A DNA stretch of 64,000 nucleotides, taken from assembly GCA_946539765.1 (NCBI GenBank), contig CAMNHO010000003.1:110809-174808 (forward strand). Direction: 5' to 3'. Source of the DNA: UBA4312 sp002394635 (GTDB lineage Bacteria; Bacillota_I; Bacilli_A; Erysipelotrichales; Erysipelotrichaceae). The notes beneath the pieces were generated by a model. The model worked only from the letters and a program-made list of their open reading frames with translations, searched no databases and was not told the DNA's origin. Every line of letters begins with the position of its first letter. Position 1 is the stretch's first letter. This document shows, piece by piece, positions 44,617 through 54,210 of the stretch. The translations under genes were made by a program, and so were the position numbers.

Positions 44617-45792
44617 ATGAAAAAGATTATAATCGGCTGTTCCGGGGGACCGGACAGTATGGCGCTGCTCGATATGTTGGAGAAGACAGGGAAATATGAG
44701 ATCGGAATTGCCCATGTGAACTATCAAAAAAGAGAGAGTGCGCAAAGAGATGAAGAAATCGTTAAACAATATGCTGAAAAACATGGATTGAAGATGTGGG
44801 TCTTGTATCCACAATGGAATCATGAAGGCAATTTTCAGGCATGGGCCAGAGATGTTCGGTATGATTTTTTTGTGCAATGTGCCAAGGAATTCGATACAGA
44901 GGATCTGTTTATTGCTCATCAGCTGGATGATCATATCGAAACGTATTATTTTCAGAAACAAAGACAGATGGTTTGCGATACGTTTGGCTTGGCAAAAAAT
45001 TCTGTATACCGAAATCTGAAGGTACATCGGCCGTTATTAGGATATGAGAAGAAAGAACTGGAGCAATACTGTCAAAATAATCATGTGCCTTATGGAATTG
45101 ATGAATCCAATCTGACGGATGATTATACGCGAAATACGATTCGTCATCATCAGACCGAAGCATTGACAAAAAAACAGAAACTGGCGATCTGTGAAGATAT
45201 TGAAGACGAAAATAAACAGATGCAAAGAAAAAGAGAAGAAGCCCGGGCTTTTTTGAAGACGAATTATACAGTGGATGAGCTGATCCGGCAAAAGGAAGCC
45301 TGGTTGATCCTGGATGTGTATCTATATGAACATACGCAGAAACATTATGCGAAAAAGCATCTTTGTTCACTTGTAGAGCAGCTGCATACAGACTGTTTGA
45401 TCTCCTTGGGGGAATTTGAGCTGGAGCGATGGCAGAATCATCTGATCTGTCAAAGAACGATAATCGACAAACCGGTCATACTGAATACGATCGAGTATAA
45501 GGATTATGGATCTTTCAAGTTATCGCGTCGGGGAAAAACCATTGAAGGGGTGACACTGAAGGCGTCGGATTTTCCAATTACCATACGGCCTGTTCAGAGT
45601 GGAGATTCCATCTTACTGCGGTATGGTCGAAAAAAGCTGTCCCGCTTTTTTATAGACCGAAAAATACCTAGATATCTTCGAAAACAATGGCTTGTGATGG
45701 AAAACAAAGATAAAGAGATCATATTTGTCCCGGGAATTGGATGTGATGTGAATCATTTTAGTATCCAACCTACTTTGTTTATGTTAAAATAA
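44617..45792 (+). CDS. tilS: tRNA(Ile)-lysidine synthase
   Basis: Converts C34 of the tRNA that reads AUA to lysidine, an essential step. The 391-aa protein has the PP-loop SGGPDSMAL near residues 9-17, GIAHVNYQ and DDHIETYYF, and a C-terminal region with RPVQSGDSILL. It starts the conserved tilS-hpt-ftsH cluster and has no ribosome-binding site. Confidence 0.95.
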   Translation: MKKIIIGCSGGPDSMALLDMLEKTGKYEIGIAHVNYQKRESAQRDEEIVKQYAEKHGLKMWVLYPQWNHEGNFQAWARDVRYDFFVQCAKEFDTEDLFIAHQLDDHIETYYFQKQRQMVCDTFGLAKNSVYRNLKVHRPLLGYEKKELEQYCQNNHVPYGIDESNLTDDYTRNTIRHHQTEALTKKQKLAICEDIEDENKQMQRKREEARAFLKTNYTVDELIRQKEAWLILDVYLYEHTQKHYAKKHLCSLVEQLHTDCLISLGEFELERWQNHLICQRTIIDKPVILNTIEYKDYGSFKLSRRGKTIEGVTLKASDFPITIRPVQSGDSILLRYGRKKLSRFFIDRKIPRYLRKQWLVMENKDKEIIFVPGIGCDVNHFSIQPTLFMLK

Positions 45793-45816
45793 TATTCATA
45801 CTTAAGGAGAAAAAAC

Positions 45817-46356
45817 ATGGTAAGAGATGACATTTTAAAGGTTTTAGTAACAGAAGAGCAAATTGAAAAAAGATGTGCAGAGTTAGCTGCCCAGATAGAG
45901 GAGGACTACAACAAAGAGGGAGAAGTTCCGATTGTGGTAGGGCTTTTGAAAGGAAGCGTTCCTTTTATGGCAGAGCTGATTAAATACTTTAACTTTGAAT
46001 GCGAGATTGACTTTATGAAGGTCAGTTCCTATAAGGGGACAAAATCCAGCGGAGCCGTTCGTATCGACTGGGATATGGAATGTCCGGCCAAAGATCGTTC
46101 GATCCTGTTGGTAGAGGACATCGTGGATACAGGTCGTACGCTGGTTGAAGTAAAGAAAATGTTGGAAAACAAAGGAGCCAAAGTGAAGATCGTCACTCTG
46201 CTGAACAAGCCTAAACGCAGAGAATTCCGTATTGATGCCGATTACATCGGATTTGAAGTACCAAATGAATTTGTGGTAGGCTATGGACTGGATTACAACC
46301 AGAAATATAGAAATATGCCGTTTGTAGGAGTATTAAAACCAGAAATTTATAAATAA
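45817..46356 (+). CDS. hpt: Hypoxanthine phosphoribosyltransferase
   Basis: Salvages hypoxanthine and guanine with PRPP. The 179-aa protein has VGLLKGSVPFM, the mobile loop SSYKGT, and the PRPP motif LLVEDIVDTGRTL. AAGGAG is 7 bases before the ATG. Between tilS and ftsH as in many Firmicutes. Confidence 0.97.
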   Translation: MVRDDILKVLVTEEQIEKRCAELAAQIEEDYNKEGEVPIVVGLLKGSVPFMAELIKYFNFECEIDFMKVSSYKGTKSSGAVRIDWDMECPAKDRSILLVEDIVDTGRTLVEVKKMLENKGAKVKIVTLLNKPKRREFRIDADYIGFEVPNEFVVGYGLDYNQKYRNMPFVGVLKPEIYK

Positions 46357-46373
46357 GTAAGGGAGGAAATGAA

Positions 46374-48356
46374 ATGAAGAAAAGAAATTGGCTGACATAT
46401 CTGCCAACGATTTTCGTCATCAGCATCATCATCTCTTTGATTGCGTACAGTACTCAGGGCAATTCTGTACAAATGAATTATACGACATTTGAACAGGCAG
46501 CCGAACATGTAGAGTTCCAGGACTCTTCCGTGACGATCGGAGAAACGATCATCCGGGTGAATGGTACCTATACGGATACAAAGAGCAGCAATAACGAAAG
46601 AACCAGTTTCAGTGTCATTATTCCCAACACGGATAAGAATATCGAATGGCTGGAAGAAACGCTTACTAAAGATGGAGGAAAGATCAATGTAACTGATCCG
46701 TCCAGTGGTGATATCTGGATCAATCTGTTGGCCCAGGTGGTGCCATTTGTGATCGTGGCTATCTTCTTCTATTATATGTTTACGCGCATGGGTGGCGGTG
46801 GTTCATCCAATAAAGCGTTTGAATTCGCGAAATCGCGGGCGCATATGGAACAGAATGTAAAAACGCGATTCAAGGATGTTGCCGGCTGTGACGAGGAAAA
46901 AGAAGAAGTTAAGGAAATTATTGACTACCTGCGCAATCCGAAGAAGTTCACGGATATGGGAGCTCATATTCCAAAGGGTGTCTTGATGGTAGGGCCTCCG
47001 GGAACTGGTAAAACTTTATTGGCCAAGGCAGTAGCCGGGGAAGCCAATGTACCGTTTTTTTCGATTTCCGGTTCGGATTTTGTTGAGATGTTTGTCGGTA
47101 CCGGTGCCAGCCGTGTACGAGATATGTTTAAAAATGCACAAAAGGCAGCGCCATGTATTATATTTATTGATGAGATCGATGCGGTCGGACGTCAGCGTGG
47201 AGCCGGTATGGGCGGCGGAAACGATGAGCGTGAACAGACATTGAACCAGATGCTGGTAGAAATGGATGGAATGAACGACAATGGTGGAATCGTTGTGATT
47301 GCCGCAACAAACCGTCCGGATGTACTGGATCCGGCGTTGTTGCGAAGCGGACGCTTTGACCGACGTATTACCGTTACTTTACCGGATGTAAAAGGACGAA
47401 AAGAAATATTGCAGGTACATGCCCGCAATAAAAAGATGGCGCCGGACGTATCGTTGGAGAATCTGGCCAAACGTACGCCGGGCTTCTCGGGTGCAGACCT
47501 GGCGAATGTATTGAACGAAGGGGCAATCCTGGCAGTTCGTAATAAAGAACCTCATATTACCATGGAAGACCTGGATGAAGCTATTGACCGTGTTATGATG
47601 GGGCCTGCCAAAAAGAGCAAGAAATATACAGACCGCGATAAGAGGCTGGTATCGTATCATGAAGCCGGACATGCGGTTATCGGGCTCAAACTGGAAGACG
47701 CCGATATGGTACAGAAAGTAACGATCATCCCACGTGGAGATGCCGGCGGTTACAATCTGATGACACCACGAGACGAAAAATACTTCCATTGTAAGAGTGA
47801 GCTGCTGGCAAGGATCACCGGATTGTTAGGCGGACGAACAGCTGAACAGCTTGTCTTTGGAGAAGTCAGTGCCGGTGCAGTTAACGATATTGAACAGTTG
47901 ACCAAGATTGCCAAGAATATGGTTCGTGTATATGGTATGTCCAGTCTGGGACCGATCCAGTACGCTGATCCACAAGGAAATGTATTCCTTGGCCGTGATT
48001 ATGCACAAGGCGGCAGCTATTCGGACGGTATTGCTGAACAGATTGATAAAGAAGTACGCAAGATCGTTGATGATTGCCAGAAGCGTTGTTTGCAGATTCT
48101 GTCGGACAACCGGGATCTGTTGGACCTGATTGCCAACAATCTGTATGAACATGAAACATTAACTAATGAAGAAATCACCAATCTGATGAAATATGGAACC
48201 TTGGAAAATCCGAATGAGCCTCAGCCTGAGCTGCCTCCTACACCGGATCACCAGGAAGAGGAACCAGAGGAACAACCGGAGAAAAAGGAACCTAAGGCCA
48301 TTGATCAGAAAGATCTGGATGATGCATTCCAAGAATTAACAAAGAAAAAAGACTAA
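46374..48356 (+). CDS. ftsH: ATP-dependent zinc metalloprotease FtsH
   Basis: Membrane-bound AAA+ protease for quality control of membrane proteins. The 660-aa protein has two membrane segments (about 6-25 and 115-137), Walker A GPPGTGKT, Walker B CIIFIDEID, the second region of homology with RPDVLDPALLR, and the zinc site HEAGH. The C-terminus is an unusual Glu/Pro-rich acidic tail after the peptidase domain. GGAGG is upstream. Confidence 0.97.
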   Translation: MKKRNWLTYLPTIFVISIIISLIAYSTQGNSVQMNYTTFEQAAEHVEFQDSSVTIGETIIRVNGTYTDTKSSNNERTSFSVIIPNTDKNIEWLEETLTKDGGKINVTDPSSGDIWINLLAQVVPFVIVAIFFYYMFTRMGGGGSSNKAFEFAKSRAHMEQNVKTRFKDVAGCDEEKEEVKEIIDYLRNPKKFTDMGAHIPKGVLMVGPPGTGKTLLAKAVAGEANVPFFSISGSDFVEMFVGTGASRVRDMFKNAQKAAPCIIFIDEIDAVGRQRGAGMGGGNDEREQTLNQMLVEMDGMNDNGGIVVIAATNRPDVLDPALLRSGRFDRRITVTLPDVKGRKEILQVHARNKKMAPDVSLENLAKRTPGFSGADLANVLNEGAILAVRNKEPHITMEDLDEAIDRVMMGPAKKSKKYTDRDKRLVSYHEAGHAVIGLKLEDADMVQKVTIIPRGDAGGYNLMTPRDEKYFHCKSELLARITGLLGGRTAEQLVFGEVSAGAVNDIEQLTKIAKNMVRVYGMSSLGPIQYADPQGNVFLGRDYAQGGSYSDGIAEQIDKEVRKIVDDCQKRCLQILSDNRDLLDLIANNLYEHETLTNEEITNLMKYGTLENPNEPQPELPPTPDHQEEEPEEQPEKKEPKAIDQKDLDDAFQELTKKKD

Positions 48357-48380
48357 GACCTTTGTCTGGTCTTTTCTTTT
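48355..48380 (+). terminator. Hairpin between ftsH and hslO
   Basis: AAGACC / GGTCTT hairpin with a 7-base loop followed by TTCTTTT. It may be a partial terminator since hslO starts soon after. Confidence 0.75.
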
Positions 48381-48393
48381 AGGAGGAACACAG

Positions 48394-49284
48394 ATGAAAG
48401 ATCAATTAACAAAAGCTCTGGTATGCCAGGGAAGGGTTCGATTATATATTGTAAGAACAACCGACCTTGTTTCGGAGGCCAGAGACCGTTTTGACTGCAT
48501 GCCGTGTGCCAGTGCCGCCTTGGGGCGTACACTATCGGTGGCTTCCATTATGGGGAGCATGTTGAAAAGCGAGCAGGAAATGTTGACAGTAGCTATCAAC
48601 GGACATGGACCGATCGGTTCTGTTATCGTTGATGCCTATGCAGATGGCAACGTCTGCGGTTTTGTATCCGATCCACATGTCGATACAGTGGTTGACAATG
48701 GGCATTTAAATGTCGGTGCGGTCGTGGGTACAAACGGAACGTTGACGGTCATCAAGAACTTACATATGCAGGACAACTTTACCGGAACGGTAGAGTTACA
48801 GACAGGTGAAATTGGAGAGGATTTTGCGTATTACTTTACGCTATCCGAGCAGATTCCCACAGCAGTAGATGTTGGTGTGCGAGTCGAACCGGACGGACAG
48901 ATCGGTAGTGCCGGGGCCTTGATCCTGCAAGTATTGCCGGATGCAACCGAACAGGATATCTCAATCTGCGAGCATGTGTTGGAAGGGCTGAAACCAATGT
49001 CCCTATTGATGAAGGAATACGATGACAGTACGTTGGAGCAGCTTGTCAAAGATATGTTTGAGGATGCTAAGATCTTAAGTACACAACCAGTGCGCTATTT
49101 CTGCCCTTGTACCAAAGAGCGCATGGCCCAGGCATTGGAAGCAGTCACAGATAAGGAATTGCAGGAAATGATCGAAAAGGATCATGGTGCCCATGTCACT
49201 TGTAATTTTTGTAACGAACGGTATTCGTTTACAGAACAGGAGCTGAAAGAGATCCTGGAGAGAAAGAATGGCAAACGGTCTTAA
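48394..49284 (+). CDS. hslO: Redox-regulated chaperone Hsp33
   Basis: Holding chaperone activated by oxidation. The 296-aa protein has the C-terminal zinc cysteines CPC and CNFC that form disulphides under oxidative stress. AGGAGG is upstream. The next gene starts inside its last 17 bases. Confidence 0.96.
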   Translation: MKDQLTKALVCQGRVRLYIVRTTDLVSEARDRFDCMPCASAALGRTLSVASIMGSMLKSEQEMLTVAINGHGPIGSVIVDAYADGNVCGFVSDPHVDTVVDNGHLNVGAVVGTNGTLTVIKNLHMQDNFTGTVELQTGEIGEDFAYYFTLSEQIPTAVDVGVRVEPDGQIGSAGALILQVLPDATEQDISICEHVLEGLKPMSLLMKEYDDSTLEQLVKDMFEDAKILSTQPVRYFCPCTKERMAQALEAVTDKELQEMIEKDHGAHVTCNFCNERYSFTEQELKEILERKNGKRS

Positions 49285-50248
49285 AATCGGTCCGGTATCC
49301 ATTGATAATCAAGTCATTGTAGCTCCATTGGCTGGTGTCAGCAACGTAGCCTTTCGGCGGATTTCCAAAGAGTTTCATGCAGGACTGGTATGTAATGAAA
49401 TGCTTAGCGACAAAGCGATCTACTACAATTCTGAAAAGACCAAAAAGATGTGTATCCTCGATCCTGGAGAACATCCGGTCAGTTTTCAGCTGTTCGGACA
49501 TGATATTGAGACGTGTGTATATGCCGCAAAGGTGTTAGATACACAAACAGATTGCGATATCATCGATTTTAATATGGGGTGTCCGGTCAATAAGGTTATA
49601 AAAGCGAAAGCCGGAAGCTATCTGATGAAGGATGTGGATCATGCCTATCAATTGATGTCGGAAATTGTAAAAAACGTTCATAAGCCTGTCACGGTAAAAA
49701 TGCGAACAGGGTATGATCAGGGGCATATCAACTGTGTTGAAATGGCTAAGGCGATGGAAAAAGCCGGAGTATCTGCCATAACAGTACATGGTCGGACACG
49801 TTCCCAGATGTATGAGGGCAAGGCAGACTGGAGCCATATACGACGGGTCAAGGAAGCTGTCTCTATTCCGGTCATCGGCAACGGGGATGTGCGCAGTGTA
49901 GAGGATTTTCACAAAATGCTAAAGACAACCGGATGCGATGCCGTTATGATCGGAAGAGGGATTATCGGGAATCCTTTTCTGATCCAGGAATGTGTTGATT
50001 CCTTAACGGGGAATTCTCATGAATTTACAATCGAAGATCGCATGGATATGTGCTGGAAACATGCGAATTTATTGGCAGAATATAAAGGGGAGAAAACAGC
50101 TGTCCGAGAAATGCGAGGGCTGGCCTCCTGGTATTTTAAAGGACTGCCGGGATCCCATGTGTTTAAAAATGCGTGCAGTACCATGGATGATCTGCAGCAG
50201 CTGAAAGGAATCCTGGATCAATTTAAGCAATTATTAAAAACTGATTAA
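49268..50248 (+). CDS. dusB: tRNA-dihydrouridine synthase
   Basis: FMN enzyme reducing uridine in tRNA D-loops. The 326-aa protein has APLAGVSNVAFR, the catalytic Cys in NMGCPVNK, KMRTGYD, VHGRTR and GNGDV. It is translationally coupled to hslO, the usual Firmicute order. The GGAGAG before the ATG is inside hslO. Confidence 0.95.
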   Translation: MANGLKIGPVSIDNQVIVAPLAGVSNVAFRRISKEFHAGLVCNEMLSDKAIYYNSEKTKKMCILDPGEHPVSFQLFGHDIETCVYAAKVLDTQTDCDIIDFNMGCPVNKVIKAKAGSYLMKDVDHAYQLMSEIVKNVHKPVTVKMRTGYDQGHINCVEMAKAMEKAGVSAITVHGRTRSQMYEGKADWSHIRRVKEAVSIPVIGNGDVRSVEDFHKMLKTTGCDAVMIGRGIIGNPFLIQECVDSLTGNSHEFTIEDRMDMCWKHANLLAEYKGEKTAVREMRGLASWYFKGLPGSHVFKNACSTMDDLQQLKGILDQFKQLLKTD

Positions 50249-50324
50249 AAAACAGTACGTGTTGAATGTTTCAAAAATAGCCTTCTTATATTATAATTGT
50301 AATAACAATGGAGGGCTTTTTTAT

Positions 50325-52154
50325 ATGATTTCTAAAAAAGTGAAAGCCTATTTTGAAGGTAACGAAATAAAGTCATATCAATTTTTTGGAGCACATTTGG
50401 AAAAGGATTGTGTTCATTTTGCAGTTTATGCGCCAAACGCAGAAAAAGTATCCCTGATCGGAAGCTTTAATAACTGGGATGACGAAAAAGATGTCATGCG
50501 AAAAGATAAGCACGGAATCTGGGAAATCAAATCAAAAGAAGCGAAAGTGGGGGATTCCTACAAATACAGAATTACGCAAGCCGGCGGACAGGTCGTAGAT
50601 AAGACCGATCCATATGCATTCTACAGTGAAATGCGTCCGAACACTGCCAGTGTCATCAGTGACTTATCTTTTGACGGCTGGACCGATGATCAGTGGATGA
50701 AAACAAGATCTAAAGGGTTTAATTCTCCAGTCAACATCTATGAAATGCACGTTGGATCATGGATCAAAGATGAAGTGGAACCAGATTCCTTTATGAATTA
50801 TCTGGATGTAGCTAAAGATCTGATTGCACATTGTAAGAAGCATCATTTTACCCATGTCGAAGTAATGCCGCTTTGTGAATATCCGTTTGATGGATCCTGG
50901 GGCTATCAATGTACAGCTTATTTTTCTTCGACATCCCGCTGTGGAAGCAATCATGATCTAATGAAATTTGTCAATCAGCTGCATGAGGCGGGAATCGGTA
51001 TCATTATGGATTTTGTACCGGTTCATTTTGTACGAGATAATTTTGCGTTGGCAAAATTTGATGGCACGCCTTTATACGAATATACAAAGGAAGAAGATGC
51101 CAATTCAGAATGGGGCACACTGAACTTTGACTTATGGAAGGAAGAAGTACGTTCTTTCCTGATGTCTGCTGCCAATTTCTGGCTGGATGTATATCATTTT
51201 GACGGATTGCGTATGGATGCCATCAGCAACGCGATCTTCTGGCATGGAAATAAACAACGTGGTGTTAACGAAGGAGCCTGCAACTTCATCAAACGAATGA
51301 ATTACATGCTAAACGAAGAACACCAGGGACGGATCATGTTGATTGCGGAAGATTCTTCTGATTTCCCAAATGTCACAAAATCTACGCTCGATGGTGGTCT
51401 GGGATTTGACTATAAATGGGATATGGGCTGGATGAATGATACTTTGAAGTATTTCAAAATGGATCCGATCTTCCGCCAATATCATCATTACGACCTGACT
51501 TTCTCTATGGCCTATTTCTACAGTGAACGTTTTATCCTGCCGTTCAGTCATGATGAAGTGGTGCATGGAAAAGCGACGATTGTCGATAAGATGTGGGGAA
51601 GCTATGAAGATAAGTTCTCACAAGCAAGAGCCCTTTATGCCTATATGTTTACCCATCCAGGCAAAAAGCTGAACTTTATGGGAAATGAACTAGGTATGCT
51701 CAGAGAATGGGACGAACAGAAAAGCTGTGACTGGTTCCTGCGACAATATCCGATGCATGATGCGTTTGAACACTATTTTTCAGAACTGGGAGCTTTATAC
51801 GAAGAAAATGATGCATTCTGGAATCATGATTATGAATTTGAAAGTTTCCAATGGATGGATGCAGACAATAAATCGCAAAACTTGTTCACTTATGTCCGTA
51901 AAGGAACCAAGAAGGACTTCCTGATTGTTCTTAACTTCTCAACCAACAGTTATGAAAATCAGCAGATTGGTGTTCATATCGGTGGTAAGTACAAAGAGGT
52001 CTTGAATTCACAATGGTCCCGCTTCAACGGTAATTACAAGATAGACACACCGCAGACTTGCCAGGCTGTTCGTCTGCCGAGAAATAATCAACCGTATATG
52101 ATACAGATCAATGTACCAAGCTTAGGGGCAACTATTCTGGAAGTTGAAAAATAA
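50325..52154 (+). CDS. glgB: 1,4-alpha-glucan branching enzyme
   Basis: Makes alpha-1,6 branches in glycogen. The 609-aa protein has a CBM48 N-terminal domain (FAVYAPNAEKVSLIGSFN), then the GH13 barrel with EMHVGSW, the nucleophile Asp in FDGLRMDAISN, the acid Glu in LIAEDSSD and FSHDEVVHGK, and a C-terminal all-beta domain. Start at 50325 follows GGAGGG. A promoter TTTCAA-17-TATAAT lies at 50269-50297. No other glg gene is nearby, so it is an orphan here. Confidence 0.94.
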   Translation: MISKKVKAYFEGNEIKSYQFFGAHLEKDCVHFAVYAPNAEKVSLIGSFNNWDDEKDVMRKDKHGIWEIKSKEAKVGDSYKYRITQAGGQVVDKTDPYAFYSEMRPNTASVISDLSFDGWTDDQWMKTRSKGFNSPVNIYEMHVGSWIKDEVEPDSFMNYLDVAKDLIAHCKKHHFTHVEVMPLCEYPFDGSWGYQCTAYFSSTSRCGSNHDLMKFVNQLHEAGIGIIMDFVPVHFVRDNFALAKFDGTPLYEYTKEEDANSEWGTLNFDLWKEEVRSFLMSAANFWLDVYHFDGLRMDAISNAIFWHGNKQRGVNEGACNFIKRMNYMLNEEHQGRIMLIAEDSSDFPNVTKSTLDGGLGFDYKWDMGWMNDTLKYFKMDPIFRQYHHYDLTFSMAYFYSERFILPFSHDEVVHGKATIVDKMWGSYEDKFSQARALYAYMFTHPGKKLNFMGNELGMLREWDEQKSCDWFLRQYPMHDAFEHYFSELGALYEENDAFWNHDYEFESFQWMDADNKSQNLFTYVRKGTKKDFLIVLNFSTNSYENQQIGVHIGGKYKEVLNSQWSRFNGNYKIDTPQTCQAVRLPRNNQPYMIQINVPSLGATILEVEK

Positions 52155-52163
52155 GATCAACAC

Positions 52164-52190
52164 AAGAGCGGTTCGACCGCTCTTTTCTTT
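52164..52190 (+). terminator. glgB terminator
   Basis: AAGAGCGGT / ACCGCTCTT with a 3-base loop followed by TTCTTTT. Confidence 0.93.
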
Positions 52191-52201
52191 TGGAGAGAAA
52201 T

Positions 52202-52741
52202 ATGAACGGAACAAAACCTTTGAAAACAAAACGCCTGGTCCTTCGCAGGCATACACTGCAGGATGCTGAAATCCTATACGAACGCTTCGGAAAAGATCCG
52301 CTTATGTATCGATATTCCGGATGGAATCCATATCGGACATTAGAGCAGGCGAAGAAAAGTGTAAAAGAATATAATGAACGATATAAAGATACGACATTTT
52401 ACGGCTGGGCAATCCAGTATAAAGACAGGCTGATCGGAACGATCGGAGCCTATGATCACGACCCTGTACAAAGCCAGATTGAAATTGGACTTAGCATTGA
52501 ACGCGCATTATGGAACAATGGTTTCGGGCTGGAGGCTTTGTTGTCTGTATTGAAATATTTGACAGAGAACGAAAAGATACAAACCGTTACTGCCTGGTGT
52601 GTTCCTGAAAATATCGGTTCGCAAAAAATCATGGAGACGGCCGGGATGCATATGGTACAAAGGAAGAACAGATCATTGGAAATAGACGGAATATGGTATG
52701 ATCAGATGTTCTTTGAGTATACAGATAATAGAAAAAAATAA
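52202..52741 (+). CDS. GNAT-family N-acetyltransferase (RimJ-like)
   Basis: The 179-aa protein begins LKTKRLVLRRHTLQDAE, typical of RimJ/RimL-like acetyltransferases, with acetyl-CoA region IEIGLSIERALWNNGFG and the NxxSxxxmEKxG-like NIGSQKIMETAGM. It may modify a ribosomal protein or small molecule. ATG 52202 has TGGAGAG directly upstream. Confidence 0.88.
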   Translation: MNGTKPLKTKRLVLRRHTLQDAEILYERFGKDPLMYRYSGWNPYRTLEQAKKSVKEYNERYKDTTFYGWAIQYKDRLIGTIGAYDHDPVQSQIEIGLSIERALWNNGFGLEALLSVLKYLTENEKIQTVTAWCVPENIGSQKIMETAGMHMVQRKNRSLEIDGIWYDQMFFEYTDNRKK

Positions 52742-52926
52742 CTTTATAATGAAAAATGTTGCAAAAAATAATCTTTTAAAAGAAAATTATAAATTATTTA
52801 TAACGTTTATCAAACAGGAGAAAAAGAAAAATTATCTATAATCAATATAAAAAATATCTTACTACAGTTATAAAATATATTAATTATATTTAATGAATAG
52901 AATATATATAATATCGATCCATTATA

Positions 52927-52960
52927 CGCTCTTTTTGAAACAAATTACAAAAAAAGAGCG
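52927..52960. repeat. 10-bp inverted repeat upstream of the alcohol dehydrogenase promoter
   Basis: CGCTCTTTTT paired with AAAAAGAGCG, 14 bases apart, ending 3 bases before a -35 box. No T run follows on either strand, so operator is as likely as terminator. The stretch 52742-52926 is AT-rich and without a gene. Confidence 0.5.
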
Positions 52961-52963
52961 GAC

Positions 52964-52991
52964 TTGCAATATTGTTGGGGTTGTCTATAAT
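52964..52991 (+). promoter_or_regulatory. Promoter of the alcohol dehydrogenase
   Basis: TTGCAA, 16 bases, TATAAT, with a normal leader and AAAGGAGG before the gene. Confidence 0.75.
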
Positions 52992-53026
52992 AAAAACGAA
53001 AAAAGAAGATCAAAAAGGAGGATCTT

Positions 53027-54073
53027 ATGACAAGTGTACCAGAATTTATGCGTTTTTCCTGCTTGGTAAAAAAAGGAGTGTCTGAAGTCAGGGAGAGAAA
53101 GATTCCGGAGCTGACAGAGTATGACTGTTTGATTAAAATGAAGGCTTGTAATATTTGTACGGTTGACTATCAACAATGGCTGGGTCTGCGAGAACACCAG
53201 GGCTATCCGATGGCCGGTGGACATGAAGGAACCGGTGAAATTGTAAAAGTCGGAGCCAAGGTACAAGATTTCAAACCGGGTGATCGCGTCATTGTCGGCT
53301 ATCAAGGCTGCGGGCATTGTGCAGCATGTCGTCAAGGAATGACAACGGCATGTAAAGATTTCCGTAAAGAAAGTGAAGATGGGTATAAATTTGGTGAATT
53401 CGGATTTGCGGATTATACGGTAAAACGTTCCGATGTGCTGTATAAAGTAAATAAAGACTTGGATCCGAGCCAGGCTGCTTTCGGAGAACCGTTGGCAGAT
53501 TGCATTCGTGGAGCCAAGATCATGCATGTGAAACCTTTTGAAACCATAGTAGTTATCGGTGCAGGACCGATGGGATTATTAAACGCAGCGGCTTATCGTG
53601 CCTTTGGAGCACGTGTCATTGTTACAGAGCTGATCCCTTCAAAGATAGAAATGTCCAAAAAGATGGGTTTTATCACCATCAATTCCAAAGAAACCGATGC
53701 GGTACAGGCAATCAAGGATCTGACGGATGGTGTTGGAGCGGATGCGGTCTGTGTCGCCGTAGCTAATACGTTTGCATATAAACAGGGATGGGAAATGCTG
53801 AAAAAACAAGGTGGACGATTCCTGGTATTTGCAGCTGGCTATCCGGCACCGGAGCTTGATGTGGCAGCCAATGATATCCATTATAAGGAAGCTGAAATCC
53901 TGGGAACCTACGGATGTACAACCGCTGACTTTGAAGATGCGGCCAAGGCGTTGAGCACCGGCATTATCGATGTATCGCCGTTGGTGGAAGCAAAATATAC
54001 ACTGGATGAAATGCAGGAAGCTTATGCCAAAGCGGCTGAACCGGAAAGTTATCGTGTAAGCATCGTTCTTTAA
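53027..54073 (+). CDS. Zinc-dependent medium-chain alcohol/polyol dehydrogenase
   Basis: NAD(P)-dependent MDR enzyme of 348 aa. Catalytic zinc ligands appear as CNIC and GHEGTG; the structural zinc loop is intact (GCGHCAACRQGMTTAC). The Rossmann loop is VIGAGPMG. This group oxidises sugar alcohols, threonine or other secondary alcohols; the substrate is unknown. It is monocistronic. Confidence 0.9.
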   Translation: MTSVPEFMRFSCLVKKGVSEVRERKIPELTEYDCLIKMKACNICTVDYQQWLGLREHQGYPMAGGHEGTGEIVKVGAKVQDFKPGDRVIVGYQGCGHCAACRQGMTTACKDFRKESEDGYKFGEFGFADYTVKRSDVLYKVNKDLDPSQAAFGEPLADCIRGAKIMHVKPFETIVVIGAGPMGLLNAAAYRAFGARVIVTELIPSKIEMSKKMGFITINSKETDAVQAIKDLTDGVGADAVCVAVANTFAYKQGWEMLKKQGGRFLVFAAGYPAPELDVAANDIHYKEAEILGTYGCTTADFEDAAKALSTGIIDVSPLVEAKYTLDEMQEAYAKAAEPESYRVSIVL

Positions 54074-54081
54074 TATTAGTG

Positions 54082-54115
54082 CCTCTTTACCATTATCGGT
54101 AAGGAGGTTTTTTTT
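54082..54115 (+). terminator. Terminator of the alcohol dehydrogenase
   Basis: CCTCTTTACC / GGTAAGGAGG with a 6-base loop followed by eight T. Confidence 0.93.
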
Positions 54116-54195
54116 ACGGAAAGAAAAAGAGAAATTTAATTTACACTTCAAGACATCAAAAGAATAAAAAAAGGAATTCTATAGAGAACGGAGCA

Positions 54196-54204
54196 TGGTA
54201 GAAT
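54196..54204 (+). promoter_or_regulatory. Extended -10, putative leaderless start of the methyltransferase gene
   Basis: TGGTAGAAT followed by six bases and the ATG at 54211. An AAGGA lies only 1-2 bases before the ATG, too close to act as Shine-Dalgarno. Confidence 0.6.
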
Positions 54205-54210
54205 AAGGAT

